A stretch of 64,000 nt of DNA from assembly GCF_900068895.1 (NCBI RefSeq), contig NZ_CDPK01000016.1, positions 8,974-72,973 of the forward strand, in the 5' to 3' direction. Below, one piece after another: positions 28,254-36,964 of the stretch. The notes beneath the pieces were generated by a model. That model ran no database searches. It was not told the origin of the DNA and saw only the letters and a program-made list of their open reading frames with translations. Position numbers and translations under genes: made by a program. This stretch comes from Erwinia sp. ErVv1 (GTDB taxonomy: Bacteria > Pseudomonadota > Gammaproteobacteria > Enterobacterales > Enterobacteriaceae). Within the stretch, counting starts at the first letter, position 1, and each line of letters starts with the position of its first letter.

Positions 28254-31055
28254 TTAACAAAAGATTTCATTAACTATGAATTCTCTTAACTTTATTAACC
28301 CCCTCATCTCATCATTTAATTCGTCGCGCCTCTCTTTATTGCCATCCTTAACTATGACTGGAACTCTATCATTGGTTATCAAAGCTTCACACCTCGCAAC
28401 TTGTTCACAAATTAAATGCAAACGTTCATTTATCTTTAAAAGCCTTGAGGATGGATTCAATTGAGATTCGAACCTAACAATTGCATCATATATCATCTTA
28501 ACTTCATGGCTTGTTTTGGAATGAACAATATTATAGCTATTTTCGTTAAAAGCATGATGCTCTTGATTTTGCACACTCCAATTTAATAGATTTTTCTTTA
28601 TTATATTTATCTGCTCATCCCTCCCGTTTAAGCTTCTAACAAGTGCAACATACATACTTTCCAATGTGATTTTAATGTAATTTGGATCCTGATAATTTCT
28701 AGATGAAAAATTACCAGTAATCCCAAGCGAGAGGTCAACGCAATGTTTTGCAGCTAAAGATTCAAACCAAATCCTACAATAGATTAAGGCTTGCCTCACA
28801 TCATAAAACTTTAGACTTTCTTCAATTTTATCTTCAAATGAAACTTTTTTATCGAGGACATATACGGACCCTTTATCACAACCTAATACAAAACTTTTGA
28901 AATCTAATTTATTATATTTACATCTATTGCTGAGCATCTCCCAGAAAAATCTGTCATGGGTCGTGATTACAAGTTGAGTGCCTTTAATGTAATTATCATT
29001 AAGGAAAGTATTAACTATATTACTTCTATGTTCAGTATCTATAGCATTTACGACATCATCAAAAATAATAAAACTCAGTTTTTTCTTCTTAGCTAAAGCT
29101 AATAGTATTGATAAGCCAAGTACTTTCAGATGACCTTCCGATAAACAAACAAACGCATCTTGAAGGACGTCTTGAATGGTTAGTTTAATCCTGTACTGCT
29201 TGAGCGACTCTTCGTAGTTAAAATCTACTTTCTGAATTAATTCCGACTCATCTTCATGAAAGTTGATCGCATTGTAATAATAAATAACGTCGTCATTAAG
29301 ACCTGATATTATAGATTGTTCCCTATCTTTTTTAAATCTGAAAGCATCTGAATATAGTTTGGCATAATCACTTTTTAGATTATCCAAGAACAAATTATAT
29401 TCATGTTCACTTAGGGCATGCCTCATGACAGAAGGTAATTGATTGTATCTATCTACAATTAATATAGATTCATTTTTCATTGACTTTCTTAACCCCCGAA
29501 TATTATCCATATGTTCGGATATTCTATCTTTCTTTCTTTTAAGCTCAACCAGATTCCCTTCAATTCTTTTTAATACATTATCAGATTCTACTACGGCTTT
29601 GTTATGGACATTACAACGCTCATTGAACTTGAATATCTTAGATGAAAGAGATAATTTTCCTTCAATTAATGACATTGTCTCCTTTATGGAAACATTATCA
29701 AGATGATTTGTTTTGGCTAATATACTTAATTCTTCGTCGTTTATTATATTCTCGTCTTGAACAGGGGACTGTTTGTATAACTCCACTTGTTCTTTTATTG
29801 AGTCAACATATCTAGATATTATTACACTTACTTTTTCCTTTCTTTTTTGAAGAAAAGCTATACTTTTAAGTTTATTTAGGCAACTTCTAGCGTTGATCAA
29901 TGGATTTACGTTAACTTTATCAAGAGTTGTTCGACATAATGGGCATTCATTGAAAACTTTCTTTTCTAATACTCCCTCTGCCATTCTGAATAGCTCAAGG
30001 TAATCAACTTCATCTTTTAAAGCAGAGTAGTTTTCATTTATTTTTCCTGAAAAGTATAATATCTTATTAAAGTGTGAGAAGAAACTCACTATCTCAAGCT
30101 CTTTAATGACATAAGATAGTTTTCCCTTGGAATACTTTTCTTTTTTCTCTTTATAAAAAACGCTTCTTTTTTCGAATTTATCTATGAAATCTTTTGTTAA
30201 AGAACTGGCATATCTTCTGGGTAGCGCTCCTGCCTCCAATACATTAAGTATATCTGTGATTTCCCCTTTCATTCTCTCATCATATTGCTTATGCCTTACC
30301 TTCGATAATTCGGCATCCCTTTTTAAGTCATTTTCTTTTGATATGTTATTAAACCTCTTGAACTTCTCAACATCGAAACTTTGAGGCTGTACGAGCTTAT
30401 CGAGAAAACCATCTAGTTGTTCCAATCCGACTAAAGAGGCCAACACATCTCTTTGAGCGAAACGAGTATCGTTAGAACCTAACAATGAGAATTCTTGAAG
30501 TCTATTCCTGTCGATGAAGCAAAAAATATTTTCATTTGATGCCGCTATTACTTTTCCATTATCAGCTTTGGCATCCAGTATAAGCTTACCATTTCTTTTT
30601 ATATATTTACTTAAAGATGTCTTTCGTCTTTCTGCTTCTTTAACTGTTCCCGTGCAAGCATACTCAATCGCCTCGCATAGGCTAGTTTTCCCCCCGCCAT
30701 TAGGAGCAAAAAATATATTTAATTTGGGGTGGAATTTTATAAGTGCACCTTTATCTTCTGATGATAGTGCATTAAACCCTCTAAAGTTATTAACTTGAAG
30801 CGTACTAATGTTCGCCTCTTCTTTTTTGAGAGCCATTGAATCACTCATGCCTTCTTCAAACTTGCCGTAAATCCTCAGCCAGTAATTGTAACGATCACTT
30901 AATATGGACTCTTTTCTAGTGATTTTTTGCTGTAACATCTGGTTGATTTTTTTTGGGCCATCACGATAGTTAATTAATAGCCACAACAACAGACTTCTCT
31001 CTCGCCCCCCTGAATTTATTGCATACTTAATAAAATCAATGATATGAATATCCAT
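28254..31055 (-). CDS. Rad50/SMC-like AAA ATPase with zinc-hook-like motif, candidate defence cargo
   Basis: A 933-residue protein. Walker A APNGGGKT is at 117-124, a CPLC hook-like motif at 371-374 lies between helical, charged regions, the ABC signature LSEGH is at 637-641, Walker B FIIFDDV at 661-667 and the H-loop TTHD at 697-700. The C-terminal 180 residues, with HHAFNENSYNIVHSKTSHEV, are not recognised; such patterns occur in ATPases of anti-phage systems, but I cannot assign a nuclease. The gene is AT-rich against its surroundings, a sign of transfer. It sits between cos and int of a P4-like satellite, the known hotspot for defence genes. No partner gene is next to it. Confidence 0.75.
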   Translation of the reverse strand: MDIHIIDFIKYAINSGGRERSLLLWLLINYRDGPKKINQMLQQKITRKESILSDRYNYWLRIYGKFEEGMSDSMALKKEEANISTLQVNNFRGFNALSSEDKGALIKFHPKLNIFFAPNGGGKTSLCEAIEYACTGTVKEAERRKTSLSKYIKRNGKLILDAKADNGKVIAASNENIFCFIDRNRLQEFSLLGSNDTRFAQRDVLASLVGLEQLDGFLDKLVQPQSFDVEKFKRFNNISKENDLKRDAELSKVRHKQYDERMKGEITDILNVLEAGALPRRYASSLTKDFIDKFEKRSVFYKEKKEKYSKGKLSYVIKELEIVSFFSHFNKILYFSGKINENYSALKDEVDYLELFRMAEGVLEKKVFNECPLCRTTLDKVNVNPLINARSCLNKLKSIAFLQKRKEKVSVIISRYVDSIKEQVELYKQSPVQDENIINDEELSILAKTNHLDNVSIKETMSLIEGKLSLSSKIFKFNERCNVHNKAVVESDNVLKRIEGNLVELKRKKDRISEHMDNIRGLRKSMKNESILIVDRYNQLPSVMRHALSEHEYNLFLDNLKSDYAKLYSDAFRFKKDREQSIISGLNDDVIYYYNAINFHEDESELIQKVDFNYEESLKQYRIKLTIQDVLQDAFVCLSEGHLKVLGLSILLALAKKKKLSFIIFDDVVNAIDTEHRSNIVNTFLNDNYIKGTQLVITTHDRFFWEMLSNRCKYNKLDFKSFVLGCDKGSVYVLDKKVSFEDKIEESLKFYDVRQALIYCRIWFESLAAKHCVDLSLGITGNFSSRNYQDPNYIKITLESMYVALVRSLNGRDEQINIIKKNLLNWSVQNQEHHAFNENSYNIVHSKTSHEVKMIYDAIVRFESQLNPSSRLLKINERLHLICEQVARCEALITNDRVPVIVKDGNKERRDELNDEMRGLIKLREFIVNEIFC

Positions 31056-31163
31056 TCCTCATTCCTCTTTTGGCTTCGTTATGACACATACTTCAAAATA
31101 ATTAACCTAATGTAAAGCTCTCATTTCTGATTAACTTATCTCCAAAGCTTTGGCTCGCGCGCA
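31056..31163. other. cargo/cos junction, no gene seen
   Basis: About 100 AT-rich bases upstream of the ATPase, presumably its promoter. An open frame crossing 31102-31614 on the minus strand has shadow-like composition and is not called. Confidence 0.3.
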
Positions 31164-31182
31164 ATGCTCCCCCCGCCTCGCC
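31164..31182 (-). other. P2/P4-type cos sequence
   Basis: On the minus strand GGCGAGGCGGGGGGAGCAT, compared with the P2/P4 cohesive end GGCGAGGCGGGGAAAGCAC as I remember it: 16 of 19 bases agree. Several TGCATG/ATGCAT-like motifs lie next to it (31193-31305). Position after the psu-ogr genes and before the cargo and int genes agrees with the P4 map. It implies packaging by a P2-like helper phage. Confidence 0.7.
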
Positions 31183-31365
31183 TGCCCGCTTTATGCATCG
31201 TTTTTTATGCAGTTGCATGAACCGGGCTAAGCCGCGCAGGGCGTGGGCTGAAGGACTATCTGTAGTGCCGCATTCTGCATGCAAATCCATGCACTCTATG
31301 CGTGCATCGCTCTTTACAAACCGGCTGGCCAGAAAAAGGGCGCTGAAAGGACGAAGAGTGGATAC

Positions 31366-31388
31366 AAAAAAGCCGCTGTTTAAGCGGC
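31366..31388 (-). terminator. terminator after ogr
   Basis: On the minus strand GCCGCTT-aaac-AGCGGC followed by six T, just downstream of the ogr stop codon. Confidence 0.78.
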
Positions 31389-31396
31389 CGTGGTGG

Positions 31397-31648
31397 TTAA
31401 TGGAGGGTGCGAAAGGATGAACCGTAGCGCCCGATAGTCTGGCGTTCTTTAACCGGCTCCGGGGTGACTGCGGGGGCCGGTTCGGGCTGCGGAGGCGAGG
31501 TGATAACCTTCGTGATGCTCTCGCTGGTCTTGAACGAGCAGGAGCAGTCGAGATTAGTGCACTGGTGATAGCGTTCCTTAACCTGTTCGGACATATAGCG
31601 GCTTGATTTAACATGCGCCGGGCTTTTGCAGTGCGGACAGTGCATCAT
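31397..31648 (-). CDS. Ogr/Delta family late transcription activator
   Basis: An 83-residue zinc-finger protein of the Ogr/Delta family. The four zinc ligands are C4, C7, C30 and C35, and MMHCPHCKSPAHVKSSRY plus KERYHQCTNLDC follow the P2 Ogr pattern. P4 Delta and P2 Ogr activate late promoters of both satellite and helper. The C-terminal part is proline-rich. The start at 31648 overlaps the psu stop codon as ATGA. Confidence 0.9.
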   Translation of the reverse strand: MMHCPHCKSPAHVKSSRYMSEQVKERYHQCTNLDCSCSFKTSESITKVITSPPQPEPAPAVTPEPVKERQTIGRYGSSFRTLH

Positions 31649-32355
31649 TTGGCATTGCCCTCTTTCAGGCGTTCGCGTTTTTCCTTCAGCGTTTCGGTCA
31701 GTTTTTGCCTGCCCGCCGGACTCTGATACAGCTTCATATCGACGCCGGTCAGCGCCGGGCGCCACAGGCCGATATTTTCCAGCACCGGCGCTTCCGTCAG
31801 CACCTTCTCAGGCAGTGCCGCCGCCGCACGGGTCAGCGCATTACCAATCAGCTCCGCCACGACCTGCATATCGCTGCGCGTGTCGTCGTCACGGGGATTG
31901 ACCTTCTCACGCTGAAGGCGCAGGCGGATGGCCCACAGAAGCGACGGACTGACGTTGCGCAGCGCCGACTGCCATGTTGCATCGGCAAACTCATTAAAGG
32001 CTTCCCGGTGTGAATTGATGTACGACAGGCCGGTATGACAACCGCCAATCATCGTCAGCTGCTTATCAATCTCCAGCTCTTCTATCAGCCCGGTAAACTC
32101 GTCGGCCAGTTCACGGCTGGCAATGCGCTGGCTGTGTTCCGCCTTCAGCTCGGCGGTCAGGTTGCCGCGCAGGGTGCGAAAGCGCATGCGCCAGTTCGTT
32201 TCCGCTTCCTTTCCTGCCTCAATGGCCGCTTCACGCTCTTTCGTGCAGCGGGTGATGTCGGCACAGATAGCGTTGTACTCTTTCATCTTCTCAAGGTGTG
32301 CGGTTCGGGCCTGCTCAAAGGCTGCGAGGGTGCCGCTATTTTCCGGGGTGCTCAT
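31645..32355 (-). CDS. psu: polarity suppression protein (Psu family)
   Basis: A 236-residue helical protein related to P4 Psu, which inhibits Rho-dependent termination and decorates the small P4 capsid. The N-terminal half is charged and coiled-coil prone; conserved blocks include the later LLWAIRLRLQREKVN and IGLWRPALTGVD. It is longer than P4 Psu (190 residues). The start at 32355 (MSTPENSG) follows GAGAG; an upstream frame extension is not needed. Psu and Ogr are coupled by a 4-base overlap. No sid (capsid size) gene is seen upstream, unlike P4. Confidence 0.82.
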   Translation of the reverse strand: MSTPENSGTLAAFEQARTAHLEKMKEYNAICADITRCTKEREAAIEAGKEAETNWRMRFRTLRGNLTAELKAEHSQRIASRELADEFTGLIEELEIDKQLTMIGGCHTGLSYINSHREAFNEFADATWQSALRNVSPSLLWAIRLRLQREKVNPRDDDTRSDMQVVAELIGNALTRAAAALPEKVLTEAPVLENIGLWRPALTGVDMKLYQSPAGRQKLTETLKEKRERLKEGNAK

Positions 32356-32497
32356 AGCTTTTCTCTCTCTGTAAAGGTTGTCGCTATTCTGTCGTTCACC
32401 ACCGGACAAATCATTTCATTGCTGCCTGCCTGTCGCTCAGCAAACACGGCTACATATTGGCCTGATACCCCCACTGAGCTTTTAGTTTTATATAAAA

Positions 32498-32602
32498 CTG
32501 TTCACTACTCTTCACCTTAAGAAAAAAGATAATAAATACAGTAACTAAAGGGGTGAACACTTCAGGTTTAACTGTTCACCGGGTGTTCACCACTGTTCAC
32601 CC
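32498..32602. repeat. iteron cluster A (GGTGAACA repeats)
   Basis: GGTGAACA at 32552-32559 and its complement TGTTCACC at 32573-32580, 32584-32591 and 32594-32601, plus TGTTCACT at 32499-32506. P4 alpha protein binds GGTGAACA-type iterons at ori and crr. This cluster is next to the divergent psu and alpA genes. The rest of the gap up to 32872 is AT-rich without a gene; promoters for both directions are likely. Confidence 0.75.
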
Positions 32603-32872
32603 GATTTTTTAAACAGCCTTTTTCTGGCGAGCCTATTTGAATGTTTTTACCTTTTAATAAAACGAAATTAATAGGTGGATTTATTCAACTGCCCTATATT
32701 GACCTATATTGACTCATACTGTGCAACAGGGTAGAACAGAGCGCATTTTTGTTCATTTATCACACGACAGGGGCTTGTTTACACGGGCAAAAATATTCTC
32801 ACAATAGGGGGTTACCAGCACACCACGACCGGAACCGGCCAGCGCCGCCCGGATACAGAATGAGGTAACACC

Positions 32873-33130
32873 ATGCTTTCCACCGCCACATCTTCCGCTC
32901 CGGCCACGCCGTTGATTAATAACCAGCAATACCCCCGCGACCGCTTTATGCGCCTGCCGGAAGTTATCAGCATCTGCGGGCTGTCACGCTCCACCATTTA
33001 TGACCTGATTTGCCGGGAGCAGTTTCCGTCACAGATTTCTCTCGGCGGCAAGAACGTTGCCTGGCTGGCGTCAGAGATTGACGACTGGATGCAGGCCCGC
33101 ATCGCGCAGCGTGCCGGAGGTGCGGCATGA
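32873..33130 (+). CDS. AlpA family transcriptional regulator / excisionase
   Basis: An 85-residue protein with the AlpA helix-turn-helix (FMRLPEVISICGLSRSTIYDLI, about 25-46) followed by a beta-wing (SLGGKNVAWLASEIDDWM). AlpA and P4 Vis regulate integrase genes and help excision. It begins the rightward operon that leads to the primase and overlaps the next gene by 4 bases. Confidence 0.9.
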   Translation: MLSTATSSAPATPLINNQQYPRDRFMRLPEVISICGLSRSTIYDLICREQFPSQISLGGKNVAWLASEIDDWMQARIAQRAGGAA

Positions 33131-33375
33131 TTAAGCTCAACCTTGGCACCCGCAGCTTCCCGCTCAGCCAGGAAGAGGCCGTGTACGTGGCCGAAAGCCT
33201 GCTTTCCGCCGCCGGTGGCAAAACCGCCACGCTGCCCGCGTTTAACAGCGGCCGTCACGGCCATATTTCCGTGTTCGCCGAAAAGCCGAAGCCTGCAAAG
33301 GGAAGTGAAGGCGCGCAAAGCGAGAACTTCCGATCAAATCCGCCGCAATCCGATCACGTCCTGACCGATTGCTGA
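33127..33375 (+). CDS. small P4-like satellite protein, function unknown
   Basis: An 82-residue protein ([26 protein letters not shown]) of a type seen between alpA and the icd/ash genes of P4-like elements. Its start overlaps the alpA stop. No catalytic motif. The C-terminal half is hydrophilic and probably disordered. Its position suggests a regulatory or replication-control role, but I cannot name one. Confidence 0.6.
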   Translation: MIKLNLGTRSFPLSQEEAVYVAESLLSAAGGKTATLPAFNSGRHGHISVFAEKPKPAKGSEGAQSENFRSNPPQSDHVLTDC

Positions 33376-33582
33376 GGAAAAAGGCCCGATGTGTGAAAAA
33401 AGGCTTTTTTCTGGCGAGCCGCCGGTATACAGTTTCCCCGCTGCCGCAAAATCGGCAGCCGGGCGTAGGAACCCGAGTTACTTCAAGGCGACACGACACG
33501 CGCCATGCGTGTTTTTTTACGTCGTTGCCTCAGTGCGCCATTTTTTAGCGCAGCGGTTCTTGTGCCGTTGTGCCTTTAAGAC

Positions 33583-33669
33583 AATGGTGGCTCAGGCGGG
33601 GCAGCCCTCGGGCTGGCCGGTGTCCTTGAAGGCCGGTATTCCTACCCCCGTCTGGGCTACCACCCCCGA
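33583..33669 (+). ncRNA. c4-like antisense RNA (P4 immunity RNA region)
   Basis: The stretch begins ATGGTGGCTCAGGCGGGGCA, holds the hairpins GCAGCC-ctc-GGGCTG and GGCCGG-tgtccttgaa-GGCCGG, and closes with GGGCTACCACC pairing back to GGTGGCT. This is how I recall the c4 antisense RNA of P1, P7 and P4-like elements, which controls the downstream icd/ash gene by base pairing. The bases from 33376 to 33582 also show repeats of GTAGGAAC...CTACTTCAAGG type (33464-33491 and 33674-33712), likely RNA target sites. Confidence 0.65.
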
Positions 33670-33721
33670 GTGTAGGAACTCTGGTGGTAGCAGAAACCGC
33701 TACTTCAAGGAGTCTGCCACT

Positions 33722-33916
33722 ATGGCCGCAACCCTCATTTCTGCACGCATGCAGTTCACCTTTTTATTTGCCGCCGTTCGCCGTGCCGATACCGCCGCCC
33801 GTCCCTGCATGCTGCGCACCACCGCCGAAACCGAATACGCCGCCCGCCGCCTGCTGGCCCGCGATTACGTGCTTTCCTTTGCCGGTCGCCTGCCGCTCTG
33901 TGAGGTGGCCGCATGA
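33722..33916 (+). CDS. Icd/Ash-like protein (host cell division inhibitor family)
   Basis: A 64-residue protein ([21 protein letters not shown] ... [20 protein letters not shown]) that I recognise from proteins named host cell division inhibitor Icd-like or Ash in P1- and P4-like elements. The ATG has GGAG 9 bases ahead. The same frame is open upstream to 33389 through the c4-like RNA region, and many annotations include that part; I regard it as RNA-coding. It ends with ATGA overlapping the next gene. Confidence 0.7.
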   Translation: MAATLISARMQFTFLFAAVRRADTAARPCMLRTTAETEYAARRLLARDYVLSFAGRLPLCEVAA

Positions 33917-34182
33917 ATACCCTGTCAGCCCGTCATAACCAACACGCAAGCTATCCCATTCCCCACGCCGATTTTCTGCGCCTTCAGCATGCCCACAGCG
34001 TCGGCGTGACCGTGCTCGATATGCTGGAAATTATTGAATGCTCCGGCAACCGCCACGGCGGCCCCGATGGCAATGCGCTGGCGTCCGTGGTGGCGCTGCT
34101 TACCGACCAGCTGGGTAAAGTGGTCAACACCTGTGAATCCGTCATGCTCACCGATATGGAGGTCTCCGCCCGTGACAACTAA
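33913..34182 (+). CDS. P4-like satellite protein, function unknown
   Basis: An 89-residue soluble protein ([24 protein letters not shown], then [15 protein letters not shown]) found between icd/ash and the primase gene in P4-like elements. Start and stop overlap both neighbours (ATGA upstream, GTG of the next gene within its end), so it belongs to a translationally coupled operon. No recognisable motif. Confidence 0.65.
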   Translation: MNTLSARHNQHASYPIPHADFLRLQHAHSVGVTVLDMLEIIECSGNRHGGPDGNALASVVALLTDQLGKVVNTCESVMLTDMEVSARDN

Positions 34183-34507
34183 TCAATCCTGCCTGCCCGT
34201 TGAGGTTCGCACCGCCGTTTACCGCCGCGCCGTTGCCCAGGGCTACCTGAGCGCCTGTGAACACTACGGCCTCAGCGTTTCCGCCTCGCTTGACGAGGTG
34301 CAGATGACCATCGCGCTGGAGCTGGAAGGCTATTACGTGCGGAAGTACGGCCCGGAGAACGGCATGGACATGGCCTGCACCATGCTCAGCGAAATGGTAC
34401 AGCCCGACGTGCTGGTCGCCGCGCCGCGACTCACGCGCATGGGTGAAACCATGATGGATGAACTGCTGTGTGGCCGCCTGGCCGCGTCCAAAACCACGCT
34501 GCATTAA
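34172..34507 (+). CDS. P4-like satellite protein, function unknown
   Basis: A 111-residue protein (VEVRTAVYRRAVAQGYLSACEHYGLSV). The start is taken as GTG at 34172, because GGAGGT lies 8 bases ahead and the longer frame upstream is the shadow of the previous gene. Overlaps the previous gene by 11 bases and lies 9 bases before the primase gene. Soluble, no known domain that I can name; probably an accessory replication or regulatory factor. Confidence 0.65.
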   Translation: MTTNQSCLPVEVRTAVYRRAVAQGYLSACEHYGLSVSASLDEVQMTIALELEGYYVRKYGPENGMDMACTMLSEMVQPDVLVAAPRLTRMGETMMDELLCGRLAASKTTLH

Positions 34508-34516
34508 GGAGGCCGC

Positions 34517-36835
34517 ATGAAACATATCGTCACCGACACCGCGCGCGCCGCCGCCGGTCACTGGCCTCAGCTGCTACCCGCGCTGGGCATCAGCATTAAC
34601 GCCGCCGGTCAGCACACGCCGTGCCCCGTCTGCGGCGGCAAAGACCGCTTCCGCTTTGACAACAAGGCCGGGCGCGGCACGTGGGTCTGTAACCGCTGTG
34701 GTGGGGGCGACGGGCTGGCGCTGGTTGGAAAGGCGCTGGACGTTAACATAAAGGAGGCCGCCTGCCGGGTGGCCGGGCTGATGGGTACGCTGCCGGTTAA
34801 GCTGGTTCAGACATCCACAGATAAAACCAATGAAGAGAAGGCGCATGCGCGCCTTAACGCCGCAAAAGAGGCCGCACGGCTTATTGCCGGTGCGAAAGCG
34901 CAGGCCGGGAACGCCTACCTGAGCGGCAAGGGGCTGGCTGACGTCAGCGCCCTTACGCTGACCACCGCAAAGCGCATCAGCGACACCACCTATCAGCCCG
35001 GCGACCTGCTGGTGCCGCTGACCGGCATTTCCGGCGAAACGGTTAACGCCCAGCTGATTAACGCTGACGGCACCAAACGCACGCTGGCGGGCGGGCAGGT
35101 GAAGGAGGCCTTCCTCCGCCTGGGCGAACCCGGCGATATCCTCTGGCTGACGGAGGGATACGCCACCGGCCTGACCGTGCACCGGCTTACCGGCCAGTCG
35201 GTTTACGTTGCCCTGAGCGCCAACAACCTGCCCGCGCTGGCTGAGCGTCTGCATGCGGAACACCCTGACGCGATGATACTGATTGCCGCCGATAACGACG
35301 AGAACGGCACCGGGCAGCTGCGCGCCGAAGCCGCCGCGAAGCGCTGCAACGGCAGGCCCGCATTGCCGCCCGTCACCGGCGACTGGAACGACGTATTTCA
35401 GACTGAAGGGGAAATGACCACTCAGGCGATGCTGACCGCGTTCACGCAGCCGAAAGCGCTCAGCCCCTTTGAGTCGGTCAGCGAGGCCGACCTGAAGGCC
35501 ATGAGCGCCAGTCAGAAGGCAGAGCTGCTGGCCGCGCACTACCTCAACACGCTGGCCGTGCCGGTCGTGGGGGAGGACCTGTGCCGGTATGAGGGCGGCG
35601 CGTGGCAGGTGCTGCCGTACCGCGTGCTCAGCCGCGAGATTGCCGCGCTGTTTCAGAAGGTGCGCGCGCCGTTCTCGGCAACCGGTATCGGCGGCATTGT
35701 GGACACGCTCAAGCTGATGGTGCCGCAGATGGGCGCACCGGCCCGCCGGCTGATTGGCTTTCGCAACGGCGTGTTTGATACCGCGACCGGCACCTTTGGC
35801 CCGCATAAAAAAGAGAACTGGCTCAGAACCATCAACAGCGTCGACTACACCACTCCGAAGGCGGGCGAGAATCTGGCGGACGATGCGCCATACTTCTGGC
35901 AGTGGCTGACGCGGGCGGCCGGACGCAATGAGGCGAAGCAGGAGCGCATCCTCGCGGCGTTATTTATGGTGCTGGCAAACCGCTATGACTGGCAGCTGTT
36001 CCTTGAGGTGACCGGCCCCGGCGGCAGCGGGAAAAGCGTGATGGCGTCCATTGCCCGCCTGCTGGCCGGAGAGGACAACACCACGGCGGCGACCATCGAC
36101 ACGCTGGAGTCGTCCCGCGAGCGAGCCGCCGTGGTGGGCTATTCGCTGATTATCCTGCCGGACCAGGAAAAATGGAGCGGCGACGGTGCGGGCATTAAAG
36201 CCATTACCGGCGGCGACGCCGTGGCGATTGACCCGAAGTACCGCGACGCTTACTCAACCCACATCCCGGCGGTGATACTAGCGGTGAACAATAACCCGAT
36301 GCGCTTCAGCGACCGCAGCGGCGGCGTGTCGCGTCGCCGGGTTATCCTGCCGTTCCCGGACGTGATACCGGCGAACGAACGTGATCCAAAGCTGCTGGAG
36401 AAGATTGCCGGTGAGCTGGCGGTTATCGTGCGCCACCTGATGCAGCGCTTCACACGTCCTGACGACTCCCGCGAGCTGTTGCAGGCGCAGCAGTCGTCGG
36501 AGGAGGCGCTGGAAATCAAGCGCAGCGCCGACCCGCTGGTCGATTTCTGCGGCTACCTGACGCCGCTGAGCACGCCAACCGGGCTGTTTATCGGCAATGC
36601 CAATATCCGGCCGGTGAACCCCAGACGCTACCTCTATCACGCCTACCTGTCGTTTATGGAGGCCAGGGGGCATCAGCACCCCATGAGCCTGACGGCGTTC
36701 GGCCAGGCGGTACCGCAGACGCTGAAGGAGTACGAAATTGAATTGCTGAAGCGCAAAACTAAGAACGGCATCCAGACCAGTCTTGAACTGAGCGAAGACT
36801 GCGAGGCCGACTGGCTGCCGCGCCTCGATGCATAA
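34517..36835 (+). CDS. P4 alpha-like primase/helicase
   Basis: A 772-residue replication protein. The N-terminal zinc ribbon uses C36, C39, C58 and C61 (CPVCGGKDRFRF ... WVCNRCGGGDG), the Toprim-like primase part holds LTEGYATGLTV and LIAADNDENGTGQ, and the SF3-type helicase has Walker A GPGGSGKSVM near 500 and LPDQEKWSGDGAG after it. P4 alpha combines primase, helicase and origin binding to GGTGAACA iterons, which occur twice in this element. An Rho-independent hairpin follows at 36851-36872. Confidence 0.92.
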   Translation: MKHIVTDTARAAAGHWPQLLPALGISINAAGQHTPCPVCGGKDRFRFDNKAGRGTWVCNRCGGGDGLALVGKALDVNIKEAACRVAGLMGTLPVKLVQTSTDKTNEEKAHARLNAAKEAARLIAGAKAQAGNAYLSGKGLADVSALTLTTAKRISDTTYQPGDLLVPLTGISGETVNAQLINADGTKRTLAGGQVKEAFLRLGEPGDILWLTEGYATGLTVHRLTGQSVYVALSANNLPALAERLHAEHPDAMILIAADNDENGTGQLRAEAAAKRCNGRPALPPVTGDWNDVFQTEGEMTTQAMLTAFTQPKALSPFESVSEADLKAMSASQKAELLAAHYLNTLAVPVVGEDLCRYEGGAWQVLPYRVLSREIAALFQKVRAPFSATGIGGIVDTLKLMVPQMGAPARRLIGFRNGVFDTATGTFGPHKKENWLRTINSVDYTTPKAGENLADDAPYFWQWLTRAAGRNEAKQERILAALFMVLANRYDWQLFLEVTGPGGSGKSVMASIARLLAGEDNTTAATIDTLESSRERAAVVGYSLIILPDQEKWSGDGAGIKAITGGDAVAIDPKYRDAYSTHIPAVILAVNNNPMRFSDRSGGVSRRRVILPFPDVIPANERDPKLLEKIAGELAVIVRHLMQRFTRPDDSRELLQAQQSSEEALEIKRSADPLVDFCGYLTPLSTPTGLFIGNANIRPVNPRRYLYHAYLSFMEARGHQHPMSLTAFGQAVPQTLKEYEIELLKRKTKNGIQTSLELSEDCEADWLPRLDA

Positions 36836-36850
36836 ATCATACGAAAAGAT

Positions 36851-36874
36851 CAAACCGGCTTCGGCCGGTTTGTG
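36851..36874 (+). terminator. hairpin after the primase gene
   Basis: CAAACCGGC-ttc-GGCCGGTTTG; the T run is short. Confidence 0.6.
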
Positions 36875-36964
36875 CCAGGAGCGGATGTTGCTAACAACAA
36901 TTTTTTTATTACCAGGGAGCGGGTTATCTGCTGTGAGTATTGTCCGCATTCATAAACATTTATT

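Noticed and set aside
28254-31055. Reading the ATPase as a second RecN or SbcC
   Set aside because: Length, N-terminal extension and C-terminal domain differ, and it lies in mobile DNA; recN is present elsewhere in the window.
31102-31614. 170-codon frame across ogr and the cos region
   Set aside because: Overlaps ogr on the same strand in another frame and runs through cos; Arg/Ser-rich composition of a shadow.
33389-33721. Upstream extension of the Icd/Ash-like frame as protein
   Set aside because: It covers the c4-like RNA region; the better start is at 33722. Some annotations keep it, so this is a preference and not a proof.
34574-35806. 410-codon open frame antisense to the primase gene
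   Set aside because: Lies wholly opposite a well-supported gene, arises from high GC codon bias, and has no recognisable domain or start signal.
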